64,000 nt of DNA from Acuticoccus sp. MNP-M23 (GTDB lineage: Bacteria; Pseudomonadota; Alphaproteobacteria; Rhizobiales; Amorphaceae): positions 2,032,001-2,096,000 of the forward strand of contig NZ_CP133480.1 in NCBI RefSeq assembly GCF_031195445.1, given 5' to 3'. The translations under genes were made by a program, and so were the position numbers. Under the pieces are notes generated by a model that worked only from the letters and a program-made list of their open reading frames with translations, was not told the DNA's origin and searched no databases. Positions 25,871 to 34,403 of this stretch are shown one piece after another (position 1 is the stretch's first letter; each line of letters opens with the position of its first letter).

Positions 25871-26827
25871 TTACTTGGTGATGCCGAGCGACTTGGCGCC
25901 TGCGGTGTATTCCGCCACGCGCTCTTCCATGAATGCCGGCATCTCCGCATAGCCGATGTTGGTGAGGACGAAGCCGCCGTCTTCCATCTTCTTCACGAAG
26001 TCGGGCCGGGCGTTGATCTCGGACACGATGTCGGAAATCCGCTTGCGCATCTCTTCCGAAGCCGACGCCGGAACCGCAACGCCGCGGTAGGCGCCGCCGA
26101 CGAGGTCATAGCCGAGTTCCTTGAAGGTCGGCACGTCGGGGAACGCGGGCATCCGCTCTTCGGCGGCGACAGCCAGCATCCGCATCTCGTCGCCCTGGTT
26201 GACGCCCGACGTCGCGTAGTTGAAGCCGGCAGTCGTCTGCTGGCCGAGGATCGCAGTGATCGACGGGCCGGTGCCGGAGAAAGGCACGTAGGTGGTGATG
26301 ACGTCCGCCAGCTCATTGAACTGGACGGCGGCGAGGTTGTTCGCCGAGTTGGAGCCGGAGCCTGCGAAGGTCACGAGGCCGGGGTTTTCCTTGGCGTAGC
26401 TGACGAGGTCTTCCAGCGTCTGGAACTCGCTGTCCTTCGCCACGAAAATCGCGTTGGGCGTGTAGTGGAAGTAGTTGACCGGGGTCAGCTCCTCGGTGGT
26501 GTAGCCGACCGAGCCTGCCATCGGCTGCAGCACCGTGTGCGGCAGGTTGATGCCCATCACGGTGTAACCGTCACCCTCGATGGAATTGAGCTGAGACCAC
26601 GCCTGCGCGCCGCCTGCACCTGCCTGATACTGGATGACCACGTCCTGACCCGTGACGGGTTCCCACTCGGACTGCTGGTAGCGTGCCGAAACGTCGGACT
26701 CGCCGCCCGCGTTGAACGGGATGATGTAGGTCATCGCCTTGGTGGGGAAATTCTCGGCGGTCTGGGCCGCCAGCGGTGTCGCAACGGCAAATGCCGCGAG
26801 CGCCGTGGTGATGGCGAAAATCTTCAT
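25871..26827 (-). CDS. Tripartite tricarboxylate transporter substrate-binding protein (TctC/Bug family)
   Basis: 318-residue periplasmic binding protein. A signal peptide (residues 1-22, ending TPLAAQTA) precedes a Bug-type domain: YIIPFNAGGESDVSARY and YQAGAGGAQAWSQL contribute the two carboxylate-binding loops of this family. ATG 26827 is selected because a strong AAGGAGG site lies just upstream; the longer open frame before it is not supported. First gene of the operon tctC, tctAB, two dehydrogenases, tarD. Divergent from a LysR regulator. Confidence 0.93.
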   Translation of the reverse strand: MKIFAITTALAAFAVATPLAAQTAENFPTKAMTYIIPFNAGGESDVSARYQQSEWEPVTGQDVVIQYQAGAGGAQAWSQLNSIEGDGYTVMGINLPHTVLQPMAGSVGYTTEELTPVNYFHYTPNAIFVAKDSEFQTLEDLVSYAKENPGLVTFAGSGSNSANNLAAVQFNELADVITTYVPFSGTGPSITAILGQQTTAGFNYATSGVNQGDEMRMLAVAAEERMPAFPDVPTFKELGYDLVGGAYRGVAVPASASEEMRKRISDIVSEINARPDFVKKMEDGGFVLTNIGYAEMPAFMEERVAEYTAGAKSLGITK

Positions 26828-27118
26828 GGGATCCTCCTTGAGCCTGTTGTTCTTGTCGTTTCCTCGCGAATGGCCCTGAGGCCGCGCGCGACCCCGCTGC
26901 ACAATGTGCGGCAGGACGGTCACGAAAGAGAAGCAGCCCGCCGGGCCGATGGCCTGGCGGCTGGTCCGCGTCTCCTCCCAGCCCGGATCGTCCGGCAATG
27001 CGGTTGCCATCGGTCCGGTTAAAACACCCGCCTCTCTGGGCAGTTGGTCCTAGCCTATATTTTTTCCGGCGGTTTATGATGTGAAATTGTTCAATTCATT
27101 ATTGCGTCAGGGTTCACA
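26828..27118. promoter_or_regulatory. Divergent promoter region, tartrate operon / LysR regulator
   Basis: 291 bp without a supported gene. Its right part is AT-rich, and an AATTG-TT-CAATT inverted repeat (27085-27096) lies 22 bp before the LysR start. A divergent regulator plus a short palindrome is the usual arrangement for autoregulated LysR control, but a T-N11-A box with longer arms is not clear. Confidence 0.5.
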
Positions 27119-28009
27119 ATGGCGGCCTCCGACCTTGCCTTCTTCGTGCTTCTGGCCCGGCGCGAGAGTTTCAGCGCCACGGCACGTGAACTCGGCGTTT
27201 CCGCATCGGCCGTCAGCCGGCGGCTGGTGCGGCTGGAGGACCGGCTGGGCGTGCGGCTTCTCAACCGCACCACCCGCCGCGTCAGCCTGACGGGGGAGGG
27301 CAAGTCCTATTTTGGCGAGGCCGTGCGCATTCTGGGCGACATCGAGGCGCTGGAACACAGCCTGTCCAAGGCGCGCGACACGCCGTCTGGCCTTCTCCGG
27401 ATCAACGCCACTCTGGGCTTCGGCCGGGCCTATCTCTCACCGGCCATTGCCGAGTTTCGCGGGCTTTATCCGGATGTCGAGATCCAGCTCGTCCTCACCG
27501 ATGCACCGCTGAACCTGGTGGAGGAGGGGCTTGACCTTGGCATCCGCTTCGGCTCGCCGCCGGCCAGCCGGATGATCACCCGTCTCCTGCAACGCAACCG
27601 CCGTTTTCTGTGCGCAGCGCCAGCCTATATTCAGGCCCACGGCATACCGCAGACACTGGCCGCATTGCAGGCGCACGACTGCATCGTCCTGCGTCAGGAC
27701 CATGACACCTACGATGTCTGGCGGTTCGACGAGGTCGATGGCGGGGTGCCGTCGGCCAAGGTCGCCGGATCGTTGAGCACCAATGATGGGGAGATTGCGC
27801 TGGGCTGGGTGCTGGGCGGGCATGGCATCATGCTGCGCTCGGAGTGGGACATTGCGGGCCACCTGCGGGAGGGGCGCCTTCGCAAAATTCTGCCGCAATA
27901 CTGGCAGACGGCAAATATCGCGGCGGTCTACCCGGAGCGCCACAACCTGTCGGCCAAGGTCCGCGCCTTCGTGGACTATCTCGGCTCGCGCCTTCCCACC
28001 GCCCGTTAG
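27119..28009 (+). CDS. LysR-family transcriptional regulator (DmlR/AaeR-like)
   Basis: 296-residue LysR regulator. The N-terminal helix-turn-helix (residues about 3-62) includes SFSATARELGVSASAVSRRL and RRVSLTGEG. The C-terminal co-inducer domain begins near GLLRINATLGFGR, of the type found in DmlR and CrgA-like regulators. E. coli DmlR activates the D-malate dehydrogenase gene, so divergence from an operon with two DmlA/TtuC-type enzymes makes tartrate or malate a likely co-inducer. It converges on the fasciclin gene through a strong GC hairpin. Confidence 0.9.
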   Translation: MAASDLAFFVLLARRESFSATARELGVSASAVSRRLVRLEDRLGVRLLNRTTRRVSLTGEGKSYFGEAVRILGDIEALEHSLSKARDTPSGLLRINATLGFGRAYLSPAIAEFRGLYPDVEIQLVLTDAPLNLVEEGLDLGIRFGSPPASRMITRLLQRNRRFLCAAPAYIQAHGIPQTLAALQAHDCIVLRQDHDTYDVWRFDEVDGGVPSAKVAGSLSTNDGEIALGWVLGGHGIMLRSEWDIAGHLREGRLRKILPQYWQTANIAAVYPERHNLSAKVRAFVDYLGSRLPTAR

Positions 28010-28026
28010 GATAAAGCGCAAGGGGA

Positions 28027-28059
28027 CGCGCGCCCCAACCTTTGGGGCCGGGGCGCGCG
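28027..28059. terminator. GC-rich hairpin between convergent genes
   Basis: CGCGCGCCCC (28027-28036) pairs perfectly with GGGGCGCGCG (28050-28059) around a 13-nt loop. It sits in the 61-bp gap between two convergent stops and so may end transcription from both sides. No U-tract follows. Confidence 0.5.
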
Positions 28060-28070
28060 GAGAGGCCCGA

Positions 28071-28577
28071 TCAGGGCATGAGCACGCCGTCGATCACATG
28101 GACGACGCCGTTTGAGGCCGCCACATCCGTCGCCACCACGTTGACGGTGTTGCCCTGGCCATCGGTAAGCTGAACGCCGCCATCGACGAATGCGGCTGCG
28201 AAGCTGGCGCCGTTGACGGTTTCGACGGCAACTTCATCGTCGCCGGCTTCGATCATGCCGATCAGGTCGGCCGCCATCACTTCCGATCCGATCACATGGT
28301 AGGTGAGCACACCGGCGAGAGCGTCCTTGTCGGCGAGGAGCCCGTCGAGCGCGCCGTCGGGAAGGGCTGCGAATGCATCATTGGTCGGGGCGAACACGGT
28401 GAACGGGCCTTCGCTGTTCAGCGTATCGACGAGACCGGCTTCGCTGACCGCCGTCACCAGGGTGGAAAGCGTCGGCGTGGCTTGCGCCGTTGCGACGATG
28501 GTTGCGTCCTGCGCCAGAGCGCTGCCGCTGAAAAGCACGGCGAGGCCAAGAGTTGCTGCGCGAATGTGACTATTCAT
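28071..28577 (-). CDS. Secreted fasciclin (FAS1) domain protein
   Basis: 168-residue exported protein with a signal peptide (residues 1-22, SGSALAQ) and one FAS1 domain. Family motifs: TVFAPTNDAFAALP (H1), a YHVI stretch, and NGVVHVIDGVL (H2) at the C-terminus. FAS1 proteins mediate adhesion or have stress-linked envelope roles; bacterial single-domain forms are of unclear function. Standard GGAGGAA site 7 bp before ATG 28577. Transcribed alone, with no pathway link to its neighbours. Confidence 0.93.
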   Translation of the reverse strand: MNSHIRAATLGLAVLFSGSALAQDATIVATAQATPTLSTLVTAVSEAGLVDTLNSEGPFTVFAPTNDAFAALPDGALDGLLADKDALAGVLTYHVIGSEVMAADLIGMIEAGDDEVAVETVNGASFAAAFVDGGVQLTDGQGNTVNVVATDVAASNGVVHVIDGVLMP

Positions 28578-28867
28578 GTCGTTCCTCCGAATTCGAAACC
28601 GGTTGGTTCCGTGATCAGGGCATGTATGTCAGAAGGCCGGAAAAGAATGAGGGCTGCGGCGAACTGCGCAGCGACAAGTTGTCCGCGGCACGAAATCAGA
28701 AAAACGCCTGGCCGCAGAGATATTATAGTGAAGCAATATGTCGCATATCTTTCATTTGCATTCGTGGGTCAGTCGAGCGCGGGCGCCGGGCTGGCGACTG
28801 TCGCCATGCGCCCCACAATCCGCCCGTCTCCTGTGGGGGTGTGACCGTCACCGTCGAGCTTCGCTGG
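28578..28867. promoter_or_regulatory. Intergenic region upstream of the fasciclin gene
   Basis: 290 bp without a supported gene. On the minus strand a TATAAT hexamer occurs at 28722-28727 (plus-strand attata), but no TTGACA-like hexamer is 16-18 bp upstream, so this is at best a weak promoter with a leader of about 145 nt. I see no repeat or RNA gene. Confidence 0.3.
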
Positions 28868-30124
28868 TCAGCCGCCATATTCGAGGATGATGAGGCCGCC
28901 ATTGTAGTCGTTGGCGTAGACGAGGCCGTCCGCGTCGACGAAGACGTCGCAGCTCTGGATCACCTTGTTGCGGTTGGGGCGGTGGTCGACCAGCGTCTCC
29001 GGCGCTGCGGGAACGTATGCCGCCGTCTCCACCGGGCGGTAGGGGTCGGCGATGGAGAACACGCGCACGCCGGCGTTCTGGTAGGTGGTGAAGATCAGCT
29101 CTTCGCTGACGAGGCCGTCGGGGCGGTTTTCGTAAAGGTTGTGCGGGCCGAAGTGGCCGCCCTTGGCCTTGTAGTCCGCCTCGTCCGGCTGCGGGAAGGT
29201 CGCGATCGAGACCGGATTGTCGCGAACGGCGTTGTTGAAGACCCAGATGTGCTTCACGCCGTCTTCCTGGTGGTCGAGCACGGCTTCGTCCAGCACCACC
29301 AGCAGCTCGCGGTTGGGGAGCGGCAGGCAGTTGTGGGTGCCGCCGCCGTAGGGCGGGCTCCAGTTCATGTGCTTGATCAGCTGCGGCGCCGTGCGGTCGG
29401 CAATGTCGAGGATCACCATGCCGGCGTCGCGCCAGGCGGCGTAGGCGGTGTCGCCGTGGATGATGGCGTGGTGGAGGCCATAGCGCTTGCCGGCCGGCCA
29501 GTCCGGCGTTTCGCCGCCGGCCGAGTGCATGCCGGGGATCCACCAGCGGCCGATTTCGCGGGGGGCCGTGGGGTCCGACATGTCGATGGTGATGAAGCAA
29601 TAGTCCGAATAGCCGTCCAGCAGCGCGGAGGCGTAGGCGTACTGGCCGCCGGTGTACCAGATGCGGTGCACGCCGCCGCCCTCCACCGGCATGAAGCCGA
29701 TCTGCCGCGGCTCGGCGGGGTTCTTGATGTCGTAGACGGCCATGCCGGCGGTCCAGTCGCGCTGGCGCTTGCCCACCTCATCGGTCCCCACCGTCTTGCC
29801 GACGGAGGTGGTGTAGTAGGCCTTCTCGTCGGCGAACTCGGTGGCGGCGAACATGTCCTTGGCGTTGATGACGAGGAGGAGGTCGCCAGCGCTCTGGAGG
29901 TGGATGTTCCAGGTGTTTTCCGGCGCGGCGACGTAGGCCGAAGGCTTGGGGTTCTTCGGGTCGCGCACGTCGATGACGCTGAAGCCCTTGGAGAACATGT
30001 GCCCGGTTATCGCGAAGCCCTTGTTCACCATCAGCTGGACGCCGTCGGGGCGTCCGCCCTGGTCGCTGTGGCCGATGAGGGTCAGGTTGCGGGCGTGGTC
30101 GGCGGCCGGGTGTGCGTCACTCAT
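28868..30124 (-). CDS. LVIVD-repeat beta-propeller protein
   Basis: 418 residues of repeating LVIVD-type units: GFSVIDVRDPKNPK, GMAVYDIKNPAEPRQIG, FITIDMSDPTAPREIG, GMVILDIADRTAPQLI and GVRVFSIADPYRPVE, spaced about 40-80 residues. Such repeats form beta-propellers. No signal peptide is seen, so it is probably cytoplasmic. Aromatic and His-rich loops (GLHHAIIHGDTAYAAWRD, GGGTHNCLPLP) might bind a ligand or metal. It lies 74 bp after the binding-protein gene of a sugar ABC operon, in the same direction, so a co-regulated enzymatic or sensing role is plausible but unproven. Confidence 0.8.
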   Translation of the reverse strand: MSDAHPAADHARNLTLIGHSDQGGRPDGVQLMVNKGFAITGHMFSKGFSVIDVRDPKNPKPSAYVAAPENTWNIHLQSAGDLLLVINAKDMFAATEFADEKAYYTTSVGKTVGTDEVGKRQRDWTAGMAVYDIKNPAEPRQIGFMPVEGGGVHRIWYTGGQYAYASALLDGYSDYCFITIDMSDPTAPREIGRWWIPGMHSAGGETPDWPAGKRYGLHHAIIHGDTAYAAWRDAGMVILDIADRTAPQLIKHMNWSPPYGGGTHNCLPLPNRELLVVLDEAVLDHQEDGVKHIWVFNNAVRDNPVSIATFPQPDEADYKAKGGHFGPHNLYENRPDGLVSEELIFTTYQNAGVRVFSIADPYRPVETAAYVPAAPETLVDHRPNRNKVIQSCDVFVDADGLVYANDYNGGLIILEYGG

Positions 30125-30198
30125 GGCGGGGTTCCTGGGCGGAGAGGGGAGGGTCGCGCCCCCGCGTTTGCGGCGGGAGCGCGGTTGGTGCGGGGGCT

Positions 30199-31308
30199 TT
30201 AGTTGACGCCCCAGATCTTGGCGTAGATGGCCGGATAGTCGTTGTTCGGGTCGTAGATGTTGTTCGGGCCGCCATCGAACGCGATGTTGTCGGGCGTGAA
30301 GAGGTGCGGCGGGGCCACGTAGCCGGAGTCCTTTTCGCCCGCCAGCGCGCGGTTGATCTCGTCGATCACCTGCCAGCCCTGAAGCCGCAGCGGCTCGGCA
30401 ACGGTTGCCGCCTGATACTGCTTGTCGCGGATGCGCTGGAACGCCGCCTCGCTGCCGTCACCGGCGGAGATGTTGACGGGCGGGCCCTCGCCGTCGATGC
30501 CGGCGGAGGCCAGCGAAGGCGCCATGAAGTCGAACGTCAGGTCGTTGATGGAGAGCGAGTAGGTCCAGTCCGCGCCATAACGCTGGAGGAGCGAGGTGGT
30601 GAGCGGCGGCATCCGGGTGGACGTGTCGGAGAGCGGCGTGTCGACGAATTCGAGCACCGTGCAGCCGGAGCAGGCCTTGATGACCTCTTCCATCTTGCGC
30701 GCCTTGGCGACGGCAAGCTCGTAGACGCTGTCTGTGAACACCACCGCGCCGGCTTTCCCGTCCGACTGAGTGATCGCGTAGGAGGCGGCGGCTTCGGCGA
30801 CCACCATCGGGTCGGTCGACACGTTGGTGAAGACCGGCAGCGTCGGGTGCGGGCCGACGGTGGAGTAGGCGTGCCAGCCGACGAGCTTGATGCCGGCGTC
30901 CGCGGCCTGCTGGATCAGCGTTGCCTGCTCGTTGACGTCGATGCCGCCGAGCACAATGGCATCGGGCTGCAGCGCGATCGCCTGGGTGAGGCCGCTGGAG
31001 CGGCCCGAAACGGTGCCCTGCCCGTCGATGGTGCGCACGTCCCAGCCGATCTTTTCGCCGGCCTCGATCACGCCTTCGCCGGCACCGCGGGCGCCGCCGT
31101 TGCGCTGGTCGGTCGACACATAGACGACCACCTTGTCCGGCTGCGCGGCGGGGCCGGTGGTGGGTCCGTCCCACGGCGGGTTGGGCTTGGAGTAGGTGTC
31201 GACCAGCTCCTGCGCCCGGGTCAGATCGTCCTGCGCCATGGCCGGCGTCAGCATGGCGCAGGTGGCCACACCGGCCATCAGCGCCGCAGCAATCAGAGTT
31301 CTATGCAC
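30199..31308 (-). CDS. Sugar-type ABC transporter periplasmic binding protein
   Basis: 369-residue type I binding protein with a signal peptide (residues 1-25, TPAMAQDD). The Peripla_BP_4 core includes VVYVSTDQRNGGARGAGEG, DAIVLGGIDVNEQ and the late NISAGDGSEAAFQRI hinge. Compared with classic RbsB (about 290 residues) it is about 50 residues longer, with a PWDGPTTGPAA insert near the N-terminus and an aspartate/asparagine-rich C-terminus. GTG start with GGGAG six bases upstream. The ligand is unknown; the protein is co-operonic with permease and ATPase genes and is followed by an LVIVD protein. Confidence 0.9.
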   Translation of the reverse strand: MHRTLIAAALMAGVATCAMLTPAMAQDDLTRAQELVDTYSKPNPPWDGPTTGPAAQPDKVVVYVSTDQRNGGARGAGEGVIEAGEKIGWDVRTIDGQGTVSGRSSGLTQAIALQPDAIVLGGIDVNEQATLIQQAADAGIKLVGWHAYSTVGPHPTLPVFTNVSTDPMVVAEAAASYAITQSDGKAGAVVFTDSVYELAVAKARKMEEVIKACSGCTVLEFVDTPLSDTSTRMPPLTTSLLQRYGADWTYSLSINDLTFDFMAPSLASAGIDGEGPPVNISAGDGSEAAFQRIRDKQYQAATVAEPLRLQGWQVIDEINRALAGEKDSGYVAPPHLFTPDNIAFDGGPNNIYDPNNDYPAIYAKIWGVN

Positions 31309-31334
31309 GTTTCACTCCCTTGGGACGTGTTGTT

Positions 31335-32429
31335 TTACCCGCGGCTCGTGTCGTCCCGGCTGGCCGTGGGGGATGGTGTTGCCGGCGCGTCGGTGACGGG
31401 CCGGTGCTTGTGGCGCACGCTGCCGCGCTTGCGCTGGGCGTAGCCGGCGAGGCCGATGGCGAAGACCAGCGTCACGCCGTTGAACAGCGGCTCGACGAAG
31501 AAGGCGCCGCCCATCTGCTGGATGCCGGAGATGCCGACGGCAAGAATCGCCACCGCGGCCACCGTGCCCCAGACGTTGACGCGCCCCGGCTTGATGGTGG
31601 TGGAGCCGAGGAAGGCGCCCACCAGCGCCGGCAGGAGATATTCGAGGCCGACGCTGGCCTGCCCGATGCGCAGTTTGGCGGCGAGAATGGCGCCGGCCAG
31701 CGCGGTCAGCACGCCGGAGGTGATGAAGGCGCCCAGCACATAGCGCCGCGTCGGGATGCCGTTCAGCTCGGCGGCGCGCGGGTTGGCGCCGATGGCATAA
31801 AGATAGCGCCCCACGGGAAGATACTCGGTCACCACCCACAGCACCACGGCGATGCCAAGCACGTAGAATGCGGCAATCGGCAGGCCGAACACCTGCGTCG
31901 TGTAAAGGTCGGTGAAGGCGGCGGGCAGTGAGCCGATGATCTGGCGCCCACCGGTGTACCAGAGCGCGATGGCGTAGATTACCGTGCCCGTGCCGAGCGT
32001 CGCGATGAAGGAATCGATCTGCGCCAGCTCGACCAGAACGCCGTTGAAAAGCCCGAGCATCGCGCCAAGGAACAGGACGATGAGAACGGCCTGCCACCAC
32101 TCGAACCCGAACTGCGTCTGCAACCCGATGGCGAGGATATGCCAAAGAACGATGCCGTATCCCACCGTGAGGTCGATCCGGCCGGCCATCATCGGCACCA
32201 TCGCCGCCAGCGAGAGGAGGGCGATGATTGCCTTGTCGCCCAGAATCGAGCGCAGGTTCAGCATGGTGGGGAACGTGCGGGGCAGGAGCACCGAGAAGGC
32301 GATGATGAGGATCACCAGCAGGATCGGGATGCCGTAGACCGGCAGCAGGCGGGCAATCTTCGCGCCGCGCGACATGTGCCGCAGCTCGAACGCGGTGGGT
32401 TCGAGGGCGTTGGACTTGAGCGAATTCAT
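31335..32429 (-). CDS. Sugar-type ABC transporter permease
   Basis: 364-residue inner-membrane permease (BPD_transp_2) with about nine helices. Motifs include MMAGRIDLTVGYGIVLWH near residue 80, AIGANPRAAELNGIP at the coupling loop, and LGSTTIKPGRVNVWGT. A polar, basic C-terminal tail (QRKRGSVRHKHRP onward) extends beyond the last helix. ATG 32429 overlaps the ATPase stop by 4 bp (ATGA), so translation is coupled. It partners the ATPase upstream and the binding protein downstream; the substrate is unknown. Confidence 0.92.
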   Translation of the reverse strand: MNSLKSNALEPTAFELRHMSRGAKIARLLPVYGIPILLVILIIAFSVLLPRTFPTMLNLRSILGDKAIIALLSLAAMVPMMAGRIDLTVGYGIVLWHILAIGLQTQFGFEWWQAVLIVLFLGAMLGLFNGVLVELAQIDSFIATLGTGTVIYAIALWYTGGRQIIGSLPAAFTDLYTTQVFGLPIAAFYVLGIAVVLWVVTEYLPVGRYLYAIGANPRAAELNGIPTRRYVLGAFITSGVLTALAGAILAAKLRIGQASVGLEYLLPALVGAFLGSTTIKPGRVNVWGTVAAVAILAVGISGIQQMGGAFFVEPLFNGVTLVFAIGLAGYAQRKRGSVRHKHRPVTDAPATPSPTASRDDTSRG

Positions 32430-33997
32430 CGGCCGGGCTCCGTGCGGGCCGGGGCGGCCGCTGTGCGAGAGGGGGTCGCGCGGGCAGGCTCCACCAGAGC
32501 GGCCGCATGGGTGAGTCGCTCCATGGACAGCTCGTCCTGATCGAGCGTGGCGACGATCCTGCCGTCGCGGAAGACCAGTGCGCGGTGGCAGATGGCGCAC
32601 ACCTCCTCAAAGTCGGTGGAGATGAGGATCAAGGTGAGGCCGGCGCTGACCGCGGCACCGAGGAGGCGGTAGATTTCGCCCTTTGCACCGACGTCGACGC
32701 CCGCCGTGGGGTCTTCGAGGATGAGGACCGCGCCGCCGATGCGCATCCAGCGCGCGAAGACGACCTTTTGCTGATTGCCGCCCGAAAGGGTCTCCATCGG
32801 CGCATCGGGATCGTTGGGCGAAAGGGTGACGCGCTCGCCGAGGCGGCGCGTTTCCGCAGCCTCGCTGGCGGGGGTGCGGAGCCCGAAGAGGGAGCGCCCG
32901 CCGGCGGCCGGGTTGAGGAACATGTTTTCGCGCACGGTGAGCCGGTGGGCCACCGAATCCGAGGTGCGGTCCCCGGCAACGAACCCGATCCCGTTTGCGA
33001 TGGCACTGCGCGGGCCGGACAGCTCCAGCGCCCGGCCATCCAGCACCACCGAGCCGGCATCCCGCGCGCGGTCGCCGAACACCGCACGGCCGATGTCTTC
33101 CTGCCCCGCACCGCGCAGCCCCACAAACGCGACGATCTCGCCCTTGCCGATTGTGCAGTCCACCGGGCCGATGCCGTCCACCATCAGGCCCTCCAGCTTG
33201 AGGGCAGTGTCGCCGGACGGCCGGGGCGGCCGCACGAACAGGCTTTCGGGCGGCCGGCCGATAATCATCTGCACCAGCGCGTCGGGGTTGGTTTCGCGGG
33301 TGGGGCGCACCCCCACAAGGCGGCCATCGCGGAGGACGGCGAGGCGGTCGGAAATCGCCATCACCTCATCGAGCCGGTGCGACACGTAGATGATGGCGAC
33401 ACCCCGCTCGCGCAGTCGCCGCAGGACCTTGAACAGAACGTCCACCTCGTCCTTGGGAAGGCTGGCGGTCGGCTCGTCCAGCACCAGCACGGAGGCATTC
33501 ATGCTGACCGCGCGGGCAATGGCGACGAGGGATTTTTCGGTGCGGCTCAGCTCCTGGATCCGGCGGTCGGGATCGATGTCGCCGGCGACGACGGAGAGTG
33601 CCTCCACCGCCTCGCGCGAGGTGGCGCGCCAGTCGATCAGCCCGAGAGGGCGGCGATAGCCCTTGTAGATCGCGATATTCTCCGCGACCGTCATCCACTC
33701 GATCAGCCCCAGATCCTGATGGATGAACGACACGCGGCCGCCCGCCGAGCGCGGGGTGTAGGGCGCGCCATCAAAGCGGATCTCGCCCTGGTCCGGCTGA
33801 TGGACGCCCGCCAGGATCTTGATCAGGGTTGATTTGCCGGCGCCATTTTCGCCAAGCAGGGCAAGAACTTCACCCGGATAGATTTCGAAGGATACGTCGT
33901 CGACGGCAACTGTGCCGCCAAACGTCTTCTTCATTCCACGGAAAGACAGAATGGGCGAGCGGGTTTCTCCCGCCGCCACAATTTCAGGCGCCACCAC
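32426..33997 (-). CDS. Sugar-type ABC transporter ATP-binding protein (double ATPase)
   Basis: 523-residue fused ATPase of the RbsA/XylG type. Domain 1 has Walker A LLGENGAGKST, the signature region LSRTEKSLVAIA and Walker B LVLDEPTASLP. Domain 2 has a degenerate P-loop in VGLRGAGQEDIG, signature LSGGNQQKVVFAR and Walker B VLILEDPTAGVDVGA, with EDPT in place of DEPT: the catalytic Glu and preceding Asp are swapped. That may reduce hydrolysis at site 2, as is common for second halves of this family. GTG start; GGGGGA precedes it. First gene of the operon. Confidence 0.91.
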   Translation of the reverse strand: MVAPEIVAAGETRSPILSFRGMKKTFGGTVAVDDVSFEIYPGEVLALLGENGAGKSTLIKILAGVHQPDQGEIRFDGAPYTPRSAGGRVSFIHQDLGLIEWMTVAENIAIYKGYRRPLGLIDWRATSREAVEALSVVAGDIDPDRRIQELSRTEKSLVAIARAVSMNASVLVLDEPTASLPKDEVDVLFKVLRRLRERGVAIIYVSHRLDEVMAISDRLAVLRDGRLVGVRPTRETNPDALVQMIIGRPPESLFVRPPRPSGDTALKLEGLMVDGIGPVDCTIGKGEIVAFVGLRGAGQEDIGRAVFGDRARDAGSVVLDGRALELSGPRSAIANGIGFVAGDRTSDSVAHRLTVRENMFLNPAAGGRSLFGLRTPASEAAETRRLGERVTLSPNDPDAPMETLSGGNQQKVVFARWMRIGGAVLILEDPTAGVDVGAKGEIYRLLGAAVSAGLTLILISTDFEEVCAICHRALVFRDGRIVATLDQDELSMERLTHAAALVEPARATPSRTAAAPARTEPGR

Positions 33998-34403
33998 GTT
34001 TCCCCCTGGAACTCCGGCCGAATTTCTCGGCTCTTTAGTTTTTCGGCAAATTATGTTGCCGCATTTCCAGATTTGAAGACCAGTAGAGCCTATATCTTAT
34101 GGGGCGGCAAGCGGCGTCTTCGGCTTCGTGCCGGTTGAACAAAATGGTGGATCGGAGACCTTCGCGCGGGACGATCCGCTCGCGTTCGGTGCAGAATAAT
34201 GGGCAAGGCGGTGCCGTCGCCTTCGCGAGCATCCGCGCTGAAAGGCAGGGCTGAGTGCGCCGCGCGCGGTGATGCTCCGGCCGGATTGCCTATAAATCAG
34301 GTCTATATTGGTCAGTTATTGATCTGAAATAGAACCGATAATTATTGACAGCAATCAATTGTTTCTATGAAAATGTCGCACGTGGAGCGGTGGCCGCTTC
34401 CTT
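33998..34403. promoter_or_regulatory. Divergent 406-bp control region between sugar ABC and Liv-type operons
   Basis: No supported gene; a 65-codon minus-strand frame (34035-34232) lacks any recognisable feature and a good ribosome site. Two AT-rich pockets flank a GC-rich middle. One (34020-34110) contains the CGGCAA-N6-TTGCCG palindrome near the sugar operon. The other (34270-34375) contains TTGACA at 34345-34350 with TATGAA 15 bp later, and an imperfect ATTGATCTG/CAG-CA-ATCAAT inverted repeat (34318-34359), upstream of the Liv-type operon. Confidence 0.5.
34044..34061. promoter_or_regulatory. Perfect inverted repeat upstream of the sugar ABC operon
   Basis: CGGCAA-ATTATG-TTGCCG, with perfect 6-bp arms, lies 47 bp before the GTG start of the ATPase gene. 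Size and symmetry fit an operator for a dimeric regulator, but no cognate regulator gene is adjacent. Confidence 0.45.

Noticed and set aside
34035-34232. 65-codon minus-strand frame in the 406-bp gap
   Set aside because: No recognisable motif, poor start context, and it overlaps the palindrome and AT-rich control sequence.
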